From the NCBI GenBank assembly GCA_031308135.1, contig JAHLJT010000631.1:143448734-143512733 (forward strand): a DNA stretch of 64,000 bases, read 5' to 3'. Each line of letters opens with the position of its first letter. The stretch's first letter is position 1. This stretch comes from Acheta domesticus (lineage: Eukaryota > Arthropoda > Insecta > Orthoptera > Gryllidae). This document shows, one piece after another, positions 55,287 through 64,000 of this stretch. The position numbers and the translations under genes are program-made. The notes below the pieces were generated by a model. The model did no database searches. It was not told the origin of the DNA and saw only the letters and a list, made by a program, of their open reading frames with translations.

Positions 55287-55772
55287 CTACAATACTTTGC
55301 GCAAAATGTGGGCTGTTCCAAATAAAGCGATTTCTTGCACTTCCCAGTCTTTTGAATTACCTGGGAGTTTAGACAAGTTCTTACACAAATTTTGCGGAAG
55401 AAATCCCAGAGCTCCGATAACTATCGGTACGACCTGTGCTTTTACGCCCCACATTCGGCTGATTTCGATTTCCAAACACTTGTATTTAAGACGTTTCTCT
55501 GCCTCCTTGGTAACGACGTTTTGATCGCAAGGTACAGCAACATCGACAAGTAAACACGATTTTTTCTGCAAATCCCGGATGACTATATCCGGTTTGTTTG
55601 CCGCTATCATGCGATCAGTTTGAATTTGTTGCTCGTACAATATCGTACACAATCCAACAGACGTCACCGGTTTCGGTGAGTGTTCGTACCACTTGGGGCA
55701 TGCGTTCGGAACTTCGAGGGCGGTACAGATCTGCCAGTGGAGGTAGCTACACACCCTGTCGTGTCTTTTCAA
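55287..55772 (-). pseudogene. Restriction-like endonuclease domain of retrotransposon copy 2
   Basis: The 161-codon frame begins with KRHDRVC (the conserved K/R-H-D block after the zinc knuckle), then KPDIVIRDLQ at about 75-84 and LLVDVAVP at about 89-96. Together these form the PD...(D/E) catalytic pattern used to nick the target before reverse transcription. EIEISRMWGVK and a conserved end FGTAHILRKVL follow. The domain is complete in length, and no inactivating change is evident within it, but the frame upstream is broken, so the element as a whole is dead. Confidence 0.85.
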
Positions 55773-55825
55773 GTATTCGGTCTTTGCTAGGATTGGACAA
55801 GCTGAGACAATATGATCAATGGTTT

Positions 55826-56347
55826 CTACGTGTTCCTGACAAATGCGGCATTTATCATCTTGGGAAATGTTGAGAAACGCTTTATCGTAATCGGCTTCAT
55901 TCTTCCCCTTTTAAGCCACATAAATGATTGATCTTTATTGATCTGTAACTTGTCCATTCGTTTCAAATATTGTCCGTGGAGTGGTTTGTCTCTCCACGAT
56001 TTCTTTAACATTCTTTGTGTCTCAAATTTCAAGTTAAGTAGCATCAGAAGTTCAGTGTCTCTGTCATTCTGGGTGTCTTGCATATTCTTGTTCGCAATGC
56101 TTCTTGCTACACTAACAATGCCTCTGTTTCCCATTCTTCGGTCAGATTTCATGACCTGCCTCATTAGTGGGTCATCTTGATGGCTGACTACATACTTTCC
56201 CATCCCGGTTATTGCATTGTGCCAGGAGGCTTCAATTTGTCTCAGGCCTCTTCCTCCTTCCTTACGTGACACATAAAGTCTATGTACATCAGCTCGGGGG
56301 TGGGCAACGTGATGCATTGTAAGCAGTTTTCTGGTTTTTCGATCCAT
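55826..56347 (-). pseudogene. RT C-terminal linker region of retrotransposon copy 2
   Basis: The 173-codon frame starts MDRKTRKLLTMHHVAHPRAD and includes YVSRKEGGRGLRQIE, the region between the RT thumb and the endonuclease in R2/R4-type elements. It carries the downstream KPLHGQYL segment and then loses frame at about 55870; the correct continuation, in another frame, contains the zinc knuckle CRICQEHVETIDHIVSAC (C-x2-C-x8-H-x4-C). No start codon function is implied by the Met, since the reading continues upstream in another frame. Confidence 0.85.
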
Positions 56348-56438
56348 GATGGAATTTCCTGCTCAGTCCAGTCTACTAGTCCGGAACTGTATTCGGCTAC
56401 AGGCATCGCCAAACTACCTATTGCTGATATTTTATTCC

Positions 56439-56440
<2 letters not shown>

Positions 56441-56482
<42 letters not shown>

Positions 56483-56485
56483 CGG

Positions 56486-56537
<52 letters not shown>
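56441..56537. repeat. (TTA)n and (TA)n microsatellites
   Basis: (TTA)n at about 56441-56482 abuts the truncated 5' end of the LINE; (TA)n at about 56487-56537 abuts the MITE. Confidence 0.95.
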
Positions 56538-56540
<3 letters not shown>

Positions 56541-56717
56541 GAGTGCGTGTGTGATCTTCCCTTCCTACAGGTTCCTACAGCTATATATGTATATAATCGG
56601 TATTTCTCTGTGAGATTTTGATTTCCTACGACGCGCTACGCCCTTTCGAACTAACCCTCGGGGTTCCACTCCGGATAAGGGAAGCTGTAGGAAGGGAAGA
56701 TCACACACGCACTCGGT
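56538..56717. mobile_element. MITE with perfect 33-bp terminal inverted repeats
   Basis: 56538-56570 and 56685-56717 are exact inverted repeats (left end ACCGAGTGCGTGTGTGATCT). The total length is 180 bp with no coding capacity. The left end touches a TA microsatellite, so a TA target site is possible, but no duplication could be shown. Confidence 0.9.
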
Positions 56718-57349
56718 TGTCAGTTGTTATCTTAAAGGACGCCCTTATCTATTCTAATAGCTATTACACACGCTCACTGAAAAAGTGCAGACAGATGGAT
56801 CTCAATGCGCTAAAGTGAAGAATTATCTGCATTGCGCACTAGAGTAAGGCCTGTGTAAGTCGTGGAAAATATTTTCGTCTTGTGGTTGTGACGTGGTGAA
56901 CAAAGGCGCACACCACATATTCCACATATTAATAATAAAAGTCATCGTCCATTGTTTTATAACTGCCCAAGAAAAACAAGGACATTGATTGGTAACTATT
57001 AATCTCGGATTAAAGAAAAGAAGATGAAGATGTTTCGTTCAAAAACGATAATTTAAAATAATATCAATGCGGATTACCTTTCTTTTATTTTCAAATATTC
57101 AGTGTTTGTGAGTAACATTCAAATGGCCTTGATATGTTTCTGTTTTACCTGTGAAAATTACAATTATTTATAAAAATATATTATACAACTCATTATTAAC
57201 TATAACAAAATAAATGATTTTTCGTAAGTGTGACGTTTCTTGAAGTCGTTTGTTTTCTCGCAATACCACGTTCTGTTGCCAAGAGCTCCACAAGATTGCA
57301 TTGAAGTTGAAAAAATTTACCTCTCGTAAGAGTATTCTTTCGTTCATTA
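56718..57349. other. AT-rich intron 2, nothing recognised
   Basis: The end of this stretch may belong to the family A copy that the hAT element at 57358 interrupts. Confidence 0.35.
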
Positions 57350-58048
57350 GTTATTAGTAGAGACCGGATTTTTATGTCATTACATATTTTTTGTCTTTCT
57401 ACTTACCGCTCTAAAAATTGTAATCTTGGGAAATCATAGCCCTCCTAACACAATATCGAATTTTTTCGTTGCATAATTTTACATATTTAGTACTATATTA
57501 CATATTTTGCTGATTTCACAATATATTTTCTTATTTTATCAATTTTCTTTTATTTAATTCCATATTTTTTATGAACAGATGTAATTTTTAAATATCAGCA
57601 TTTTTCCTACATTATTGGGGAAATCTGGGTGTCTAAAGCATCATTGACACCGTGTTTTGTGATCTGTAACCTTAATTTCGGAGAAAAATTTACGATCACT
57701 GACGTGTAACACTTCCATGAAGATGCTACAGTGTATATTTGCTCGGCGTAGATCTCAGTAGTTTGTGCGATGGACTCTATTGCGATTAGTCCAGCTGCTA
57801 AACGACGGTCCTGGATTACAATAGATGAAGCTTTTACTACTGACGAGAAAGTTGTATGATGTGAAGTGAACAGTTTTTATAAATCTAATTTCGTATTGCG
57901 TAAATGTATTTTATTATTAGTGTATTTTAATATTACATATATTATCCGATTTTACATATTTATTACATATTCTTACTATTTTCATTACATATTTATGTAC
58001 ATATTTTGATGTTTTATACTACATATTTTTCCGGACTCTAGTTATTAG
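57350..58048. mobile_element. hAT element 2 with 8-bp target duplication
   Basis: GTTATTAG at 57350-57357 and 58041-58048 flanks a 683-bp element. Its ends TAGAGACCGGATTTTTATGT and the complement of TAGAGTCCGGAAAAATATGT are inverted repeats. TTACATATTT-like words recur near both ends (for example 57382, 57478, 57502, 57950, 57966, 57987), as expected for subterminal transposase-binding repeats. About 57660-57800 has weak zinc-finger-like spacing (VICNLNFGEKF, then HFHEDA) and a short frame MDSIAISPAAKRRSWITIDE, possible traces of a BED-type finger. The right flank is family A, so the element inserted into a family A copy. Confidence 0.85.
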
Positions 58049-58330
58049 ACGAACGGGCGGACGGACGGACGGACGATCGAACGTTTTGTCGTGAATTGCT
58101 TTTTCGGCATAAAGGACCCACAAAACAGGGATTCTTTCTACACCAGGTGTCAGAGGATTTTTTTCTTAGGTTAGTGACTGGTTTTATCCACTTTTTCATT
58201 ATCACGGCGCGGCAGTGGATTTTTATCTGCCTAAAATCCACTTTTTTCGCGCAGCTTTACATAATTTTCCCTATCCTACATATATTTCTCCGTATATACG
58301 TATAGATGAACTAAATTAAGCTTACTGTCT
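58049..58330 (+). repeat. Family A dispersed repeat, 3' part
   Basis: GGACGGACGGACGG, CGGCATAAAGGACCCACAAA, CAGGGATTCT and GCAGCTTTACATAATTTTCC follow in the same order as 63755-63960. It starts directly at the hAT target duplication. Confidence 0.7.
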
Positions 58331-58575
58331 GTCATTTTGTAATTTATATAGCATGTGACATACAGAATATCAATGCAAATTGGACAAGTTATTCAGGCAA
58401 AAATAACAAAGATGAAAATGGTATGTCCGTCCTTATTGAAAGCCAAGGTACTTCGTGTAGCCTATGACATTCTCGCTGTCAAGTCGAATATAAGCATGCG
58501 TCACAAAAAACTATTAGTCGAATCAGTCAATGGTAGATTTAGAAAGACCCAGATTCACCATCATGGAAAACTTGA
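58331..58575. other. Intron 2, nothing recognised
   Basis: The 89-codon frame at 58355-58624 has no known motif. Confidence 0.3.
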
Positions 58576-58830
58576 CCCTCATTTTGGCGCCGTCGGGTGC
58601 CAATCATCCGTTCCCTCTCTGTAAAATTTGCGAGCGCGCCCCTTGGTTTGGGCCCAGTGTGCCGCGCGCGACTAGCGGAGAGAGCAGAGGCGCTGCGCCG
58701 AATCCACACGCCTTGCGCAACGCGCCCTGGACACGTGGCGTTTACGACGTTTGCAGCGCGCGCCGCAGCCGAGCGGGAATCCGGGGGCTAAAAGCACGGG
58801 AAGGGCGGGGAGCAAACCGCGTTCACAAAA
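58576..58830. other. GC-rich island 13
   Basis: CpG-rich, about 250 bp, with GCGCGC and GGGCGG words. GCTAAAAGCAC at about 58787 is not a good TATA box. Confidence 0.45.
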
Positions 58831-59206
58831 GAAGTAATGAACTTTCCAGGAGTTTGATTCTTGCCATTAATTTTTTTAGTCCAGTTGTCACACCCCCACA
58901 CGTGTTGTAACCAGGAGCTTACTCGCAGACTCTCGCTGCTGTCTGATGCGATGCGTCCCCATCATCAATGCTGGAAAATCGTTGGAAATTTTCCGCGGTG
59001 TTGAGGAATGAGCCATATAGACTAGCCAGGAGATTCCAAGGCCGAAAGATCGGATGGTGGACCTAGGATAAAGCGACTGGATGGGGAAGCAATGATCGCG
59101 AGCAGCCTTTGGCCAGTTTAACGCACTGCACTAGCATCCATCAACGTACGTGATCAGTGAATAAGTCGAAAGGGCCGATCAGTGAATAAGTCGAGAGTAA
59201 CTACTT
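58831..59206. other. Intron 2 with 25-bp duplication
   Basis: GATCAGTGAATAAGTCGA occurs at 59152-59169 and 59177-59194, just before the Harbinger-like element. No gene is seen. Confidence 0.45.
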
Positions 59207-60455
59207 GCAGCGTTTCACCACCACTTTACTCGAAGGTAAATCGCTTACACGAGAGTAAATTCGTGACTTAATTTACACCGCGAAAATCCATCGAGTAAAC
59301 TACGGAGTAAGCTCAGTTTTCAATGTGCGTGTACCTCCGACATGTTGTTACGGCTCGACGATTGCAAATGATGGCATTTGAACATGATTCTAGCGGTGAT
59401 TCGGAATATTATCCTCTAGTGCGAAGATAAAGATGGTTGCGGGAGAGAACGGATTGTTTTCTTCCAACTATGGCGATGGAGATTTTGCCTCGAGGTTATG
59501 TTTGACCAAACCATCACCTCTTCAATATGGAAGAAACGAAAAATAAACGATAAAAGATAAATACAAGTAGTAGAATAATTTCATAAAGTATTTTTTGTGA
59601 ATTGTAGGTATCTTACAATTCTTGACAATCAGGATGTCTATTAAGGGCATTTAAATAGTATAACAAAGTATTTTATTTGTGAAGTACGATGTTAACTTCA
59701 TCAGGTACATTATAAACTGTAGAGGCCTTTGTAAATTTCTTTTTCACCGATGTAGATACGAAATAAAGGTAGTAAATATACGATAACAAAAGGAAAAATA
59801 ATAACTACAAGGACTACAAGTACTTATTTATGCGACACAGTAAAAACACAGAGTAAAAACTGTGTATGACGTATGAGGGAGAAGATCATTTGCGCACGTT
59901 TTCCAGAATCCCTTTCCAACATTTCAAATATAATAAGCTGAAAGATTAATAAAGTTTAAAAATAAAACAAACAAAATAAATAATAATAAAATTTTAAAAA
60001 GTGGGAGATCGGTAACAACTGGAAAACTAGACGTTTGAGTATTGTATATTCCAAAAATTGGACTAAAAACTATTAAGAAATAAAGATACAAAAACTGAGA
60101 AATAAGCTACGCTAACTCACATCAAAATACCACACAAGACTATAACCTAACACGACGCCGCCGAGAACTCCCAAACTGAAAAATGAAAGAAAATAACCAG
60201 ATGTTCCCGTTGGTCCGCATTGGTTCACAGTGTCACTCTCGCTCACGGCCTCTTGAATAGTTCTCTTCTGTGTATGAAAAATTGCGCGTTCAGTCGGTTC
60301 GCGGAGTAAACCGGGGAGTATGTACTCTCGAGTACAATAACTCTCCAGAAGCGATGTGAAACGCTTATATTTTACTCGAGAGTAAGTATCGTAGAGTAAT
60401 GCTTACTCTCGAGTAACTACTCTTAACTTTACTCGACTGTTGGTGAAACGGGCCC
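59207..60455. mobile_element. Harbinger-like non-autonomous element
   Basis: The right end reads, on the complement, GGGCCCGTTTCACCAACAGT followed by CGAGTAAAGTTAAGAGTA; the left end has GCAGCGTTTCACCACCACTT then ACTCGAAGG. GGGCCCGTTTCACCAA-type ends are known from insect PIF/Harbinger elements. Many GAGTAA/TTACTC words fill about 150 bp at each end. TTA follows the right end, but a matching 3-bp duplication on the left is unclear. The 1.25-kb element encodes no recognisable transposase. Confidence 0.5.
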
Positions 60456-61350
60456 TTACTCTTTTATTACTCTAATCGTGTGTTTTTTATGAATTTCTAG
60501 AAGATAGGTTCAAATTTTATTTTATTACTATTATTTAAAACTCAATATTTATTACAGTCTATTCAAAGCTATATGTAAATAAGAATGTGGTATAATTACA
60601 ATGATCAGAGAAGATGCAGGTGCAAACGAGTGCTGCTTTGTTGATTTGCATTTTACTCAGCATTCATCTAAAAGAAGACTAAGTGTGTGAAAGTAAGAGT
60701 AAGAATGAATAATTATTATTGTTAGGTGAATCGTGAACGGTGTTTTAATAGCAATCATTTCTAGAGTTATCTTTGATGAATATACAAATTCTTTCTTGAG
60801 ATATAATGTCACTTAATTGGTTTCGAGGATTAACCCCTGAATACATTCGCTTTGGAGAAAATTGGCGAACCTTGAATCTGGGATATATCCCATTCATATG
60901 TAAATTTTATATGTGAGAGTTAATATCTACACCAACCCATTTGAGGCATGAAGGCAGAAAAAATGACTTTTACAACGTTCTCCGAATGTTCTAAATTCTT
61001 ATTAGGCATTATTAAGTTTGGAATCGAGCAGGAGAAACTGTTTTAAGAAACGAAGATGATGATTTCCAAGATGATGATTTTATCTGTTCCCTTTTTGGTC
61101 GTTTTAACTGCAAGAATATCTGTTTTATACTTTCACACTACTCAATCTTCCGAATTTAACACAAATATGAACTCCATAAGGAACCTATACAGACGCGATG
61201 AGTTTCAGCTTACATCTTGTAATTATTAATTTCTAAAAATTGGAAATTAAAAATATTAGGAATAAATTACAATCTAATCATTTGGCGAAGTATTACCCTG
61301 AATAAAAATTAATCTCGCTAAATTAGAAACTGGGACATGACGAATGTTTG
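60456..61350. other. AT-rich intron 2, nothing recognised
   Basis: No gene or repeat assigned. Confidence 0.4.
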
Positions 61351-61356
61351 ACGTTG

Positions 61357-61396
61357 TATATAGGTGCCCGGAGCGTCGTCAGTTCTAAGAAGAGAA
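61357..61396 (+). promoter_or_regulatory. Possible core promoter (TATA plus TCAGTT initiator)
   Basis: TATATAG at 61357-61363 and TCAGTTC at 61379-61385 (arthropod initiator consensus TCAGT) lie 24 bp apart measured from the first T to A61381, a little closer than the usual 30-32. AAAAGTAGGT at about 61393 could be a weak donor ending a non-coding first exon. A 56-codon frame starts at ATG 61431 but has no motif. Confidence 0.3.
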
Positions 61397-61679
61397 AAGT
61401 AGGTTTCTCGTTTCCTACTTTTTGTATCCATGTTTTGGAGAATTATTCTTCGTATTTATTACACTAGTTTCTATGAGATGGACTTCTATCATCACGTACT
61501 ATTATCAATCAATCACGAAATCGACTTCAGGAACTACAGACATCAAGAGAACACACGCACAGCCCCCGACCTACAAATTGTTTGTATTGTACATATTTCA
61601 CTCTCCTAATTGCTTACAGATCTGGGCTTTCTACGAGCGCTCAAAACACTTATTGACGTGCGCTAAATGAAGACAAATG

Positions 61680-62035
61680 CGATCTGCCGCGCCGACGACA
61701 AGCAACGAGAAACCAGGTTGTTCGGCAGCCGGCTCCACCTATGAAGCAGCTCGCAGACGCATAGACGTTCCAGTTCGCAGCATGCGCTGCATATCACTAA
61801 CCGGCGGCGCCTGGCCATAAAAGGCGGGTGGCGCGGCGCGGCTGAGTGGAGCGGCGTGGAGCGGCTTCTTTCTCCGCAAGGGCAGCGCCGCCCCGCGGAC
61901 AATGACCCACTCTCTCCCGCCGCCGCGCCGCGCCGCGTCGCGCCGAGCGCCTCGTAAACACGCGCGCGCCCCGGAGGCCGCGCGATTACCGGAAGACTCG
62001 CCCAAATGACGCTTTTCACGCGCGCTTCCAGGTTT
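61680..62035. other. GC-rich island 14 with TATA-like box
   Basis: CpG-rich, about 350 bp. CCATAAAAGG at about 61812-61821 is TATA-like and sits in a setting similar to the gene promoter at 14279. A short plus frame begins at ATG 61901 (MTHSLPPPRRAASRRAP), Arg/Pro/Ala-rich. No donor or domain convinces. Confidence 0.4.
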
Positions 62036-62440
62036 GCGTTTTCTCGAGCACAAATAAGAAGCCGCCTTCTGGCGTGCAATTTACTAGTGGGACTAAGATA
62101 TTTCACAGGTTTTCTTGAAAAAGACCTCTAATAGGGTCCAAACGTCATGAATAACAATAAATAAATTGTATAAAAACGGAGTCTGTTTTATTAAGGTCAA
62201 AAAACATTGCAATTATTAAACAATATAACAATATAAACAATTTTAAGCATAATTGGTCTAATAAACTACTTCGATATTCTGAATGGCTGATCCGCAATAA
62301 GCACTCAAATATTAGTATGCGAAAATGCTTTCTAGGCATTGCGGAAGCGTAGAAACAGTCCATAAACCTGTAAATTCTTTATTATTTACAAAAGAAATGA
62401 ATACATTTGTTCAGAAAGGAAAATTAACCTAGAAATAAAT
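62036..62440. other. AT-rich, nothing recognised
   Basis: No gene or repeat assigned. Confidence 0.35.
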
Positions 62441-64000
62441 TTGTGGTGCTACAGAATGCCATGCCACAGACTTTCACGTAATCGTTTTCTATTTCTTTGG
62501 TCTCGGGTTGCTATTCAGACTTGCCATATATTCTTGCCAGTTGCCATCTATCGCCGCCCAAAGTACATTTTTTACCTCTCCGTTTTTGAGATTCCTATTA
62601 ATATAACAAAAATATTCTTTTAATAATATTAAAGAACAGTAAAATCTCTTCCTAAAAAGCAATTTTCTTTGAAAAATGTGCAGCCCTTTTCAAGAAAATG
62701 GCGTTTCAGCGCTACTTAAATTCGAAATTTTTTACAGAAACTGTTTGAGTTTTCGAAAAACATCATTAGATGTCATTTGAAGTACATCAACTTACAAATA
62801 CAATAGTTTTTACAAATTGCTAGAAATGTGCATATTAACGGTGTGAGGGATCTTTCAAAACAAAAAAAAATCGTGTAATTTTTGAAAAAACCAAAAAATT
62901 CCCCAAAATGAACATTTTGTCATATTAAAAAGTGCAATTAGCACTATCCGTTCGAAAAGTTAGAAGAAAATATTTCGAGCCAATTATCAGATAATAGCAT
63001 TTGAGCGTTTCTGAAAATGTGGAATTTTGAGTTAGTTTTCACAGAAAACGATTGAGTTTTCGAGTAACTTTACTTGACATTATTAAAGCTCATGTACTCA
63101 TAAATATAATAATGTGAACTAATCGCCGCTAATGTAAGTATCAACGACGTGAGAGGCAAGTAAAAAATTCGTTTTTGTAATTTTTGAGAAAACAAATGAA
63201 AAAGCCAACATGACATTTTTTGTTGCTCTAGTACATTAGGCACTATCCTTACCAAAATTTTAATGAAAAAAATTGGAGCCGTTTTTGAGAAAATCTTGTT
63301 TTAGTAATTTTTTACAATTGCACATATAGCATGCAATATTGCAAAACAACTAACATTTTCAAAAAAATGTACCTGAATGAAACAACTCACTATGGAGAAC
63401 AAATTTTATTTGAAGGAAAACTCTCTATCTTTAATTTTTTTTAGTTTGTAGGAAGATTAGATTGTAGGAAGCAATTTTGCAATTTTCGAAAATTTAGAGT
63501 TAACCGTGAAAATTGGAACTATGCTACCTCAATAAATGTATTTTACTCTATGCTTACAATAAATTTTAAGAAAAAATTCGAGCAGTTTTTAAGAAAATTT
63601 TGTAAATGTGCGAGAGGGCTTCATGTAAAGTACCCCCAAATTTTATAGAATATTTTTCAAAATCTGAAGGTTTTGACTCGAGCCAGATCGACACGACTTT
63701 TCTTCAATTTAAAAAAATGCTACTTATGGTTTAGGTGCTAGTTATGTTCACAGGCGGACGGACGTTTTGCTTTCAGTTGGTTTTTCGGTATCAAGGACCC
63801 ACAAAGTAGGGATTCTGAGTACATCATGTGTTGGGGATTTTTTTCCCTTTATTTAGCAACTAGATTTATCCTTTTTTTCGTTACCAGGGCCGGACAATTA
63901 ATTTTTTCTGCCGAAAATCCGTCGTTTTTTCGAGCAGCATTACATAACTTTCCCTATTCTACGAAAATTACTCCATATAAATACGTATGCATACAGGAAA
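62441..64000 (+). repeat. Family A dispersed repeat, long copy reaching the window end
   Basis: This plus-oriented copy runs from the 5' end (GTGGTGCTACAGAATGCCAT at 62441) through the body (AAATGGCGTTTCAGCGCTAC; GAGCGTTTCTGAAAATG; TCGCCGCTAATG) to the 3' end (GCATTACATAACTTTCCCTA at about 63940). It is the best reference for the family in this window and is shorter than the 43861-46520 block. Frames within it are short and AT-driven. Confidence 0.75.

Larger units (their letters stand above)
55168..56440 (-). mobile_element. Non-LTR retrotransposon copy 2, 5'-truncated
   Basis: This is the C-terminal part of the same family as 1-3606, inserted on the minus strand. The 5' truncation is at about 56440, next to a TTA microsatellite. 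The 3' end, AGAGGAATAATAATAATGAC on the minus strand, is near 55168. The upstream frame (about 56435-56350) matches NKISAI...LAMPVAEYS of the RT C-terminal region. Two long frames at 56347-55826 and 55772-55287 follow. Frame changes occur near 56346 and near 55870. 5' truncation is typical of target-primed insertion. Confidence 0.9.

Overview
This window looks like repeat-rich nuclear DNA of an insect with a large genome. The organism call rests on three things: a likely cuticle-protein gene start with a TATA/initiator promoter, a repeat landscape of decayed retroelements, tRNA-derived SINEs and hAT/Tc1/MITE elements, and an AT-rich background broken about every 5 kb by short, very GC-rich CpG islands. 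A hemimetabolous lineage (cockroach, termite or stick-insect-like) would fit, but nothing in the sequence fixes the order. No intact protein-coding gene lies wholly in the window, and I recognise no rRNA, canonical tRNA or CRISPR array.

Only one host gene is well supported. A GC-rich promoter with TATAAAAG at 14279 precedes a five-codon first coding exon (14366-14380, MAALK) with a GTAAGC donor. A second exon (41658-41750) has a good acceptor and a GTAAGT donor and continues in the same phase. Together they encode 36 residues: a signal peptide plus an Ala/Pro/Tyr-rich start typical of insect cuticular proteins. The first intron would be 27.3 kb, so almost everything between 14.4 and 41.6 kb is intronic. 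The rest of the gene is not recognisable before 64000.

Mobile elements dominate. 1-3606: interrupted copy of a non-LTR retrotransposon with a restriction-like endonuclease; a second, 5'-truncated copy lies on the minus strand at 55168-56440. 4.8-5.6 kb: array of AT palindromes split by a SINE. 11.2-12.4 kb: hAT element with an 8-bp target duplication. 18.4-18.75 kb: 302-bp MITE. 19.4-20.1 kb: two tandem SINEs, one containing a long self-hairpin. 20.65-23.2 kb: element with roughly 600-bp inverted repeats. 29.2-31.8, 35.6-36.5, 43.9-46.5, 58.0-58.3 and 62.4-64.0 kb: copies of one non-coding dispersed repeat (called family A here). 32.5-33.8 kb: decayed LINE on the minus strand. 37.2-40.5 kb: element with inverted repeats of nearly 400 bp carrying a broken gene that resembles a FEN/PIN-type nuclease, not a known transposase. 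48.0-48.3 kb: two adjacent foldback hairpins. 48.7-49.7 kb: Tc1-like transposase pseudogene. 56.5-56.7 kb: MITE with perfect 33-bp inverted repeats. 57.4-58.0 kb: second hAT element with an 8-bp target duplication. 59.2-60.5 kb: Harbinger-like element.

The most unusual items are the inverted-repeat element carrying the nuclease-like gene (37187-40463), the SINE hairpin at 19794-19895, the palindrome array at 4786-5640, a hammerhead-like motif at 53510, and an unidentified conserved-looking coding fragment at 14978-15372. All alignments were made by eye, so identities and exact ends are approximate.
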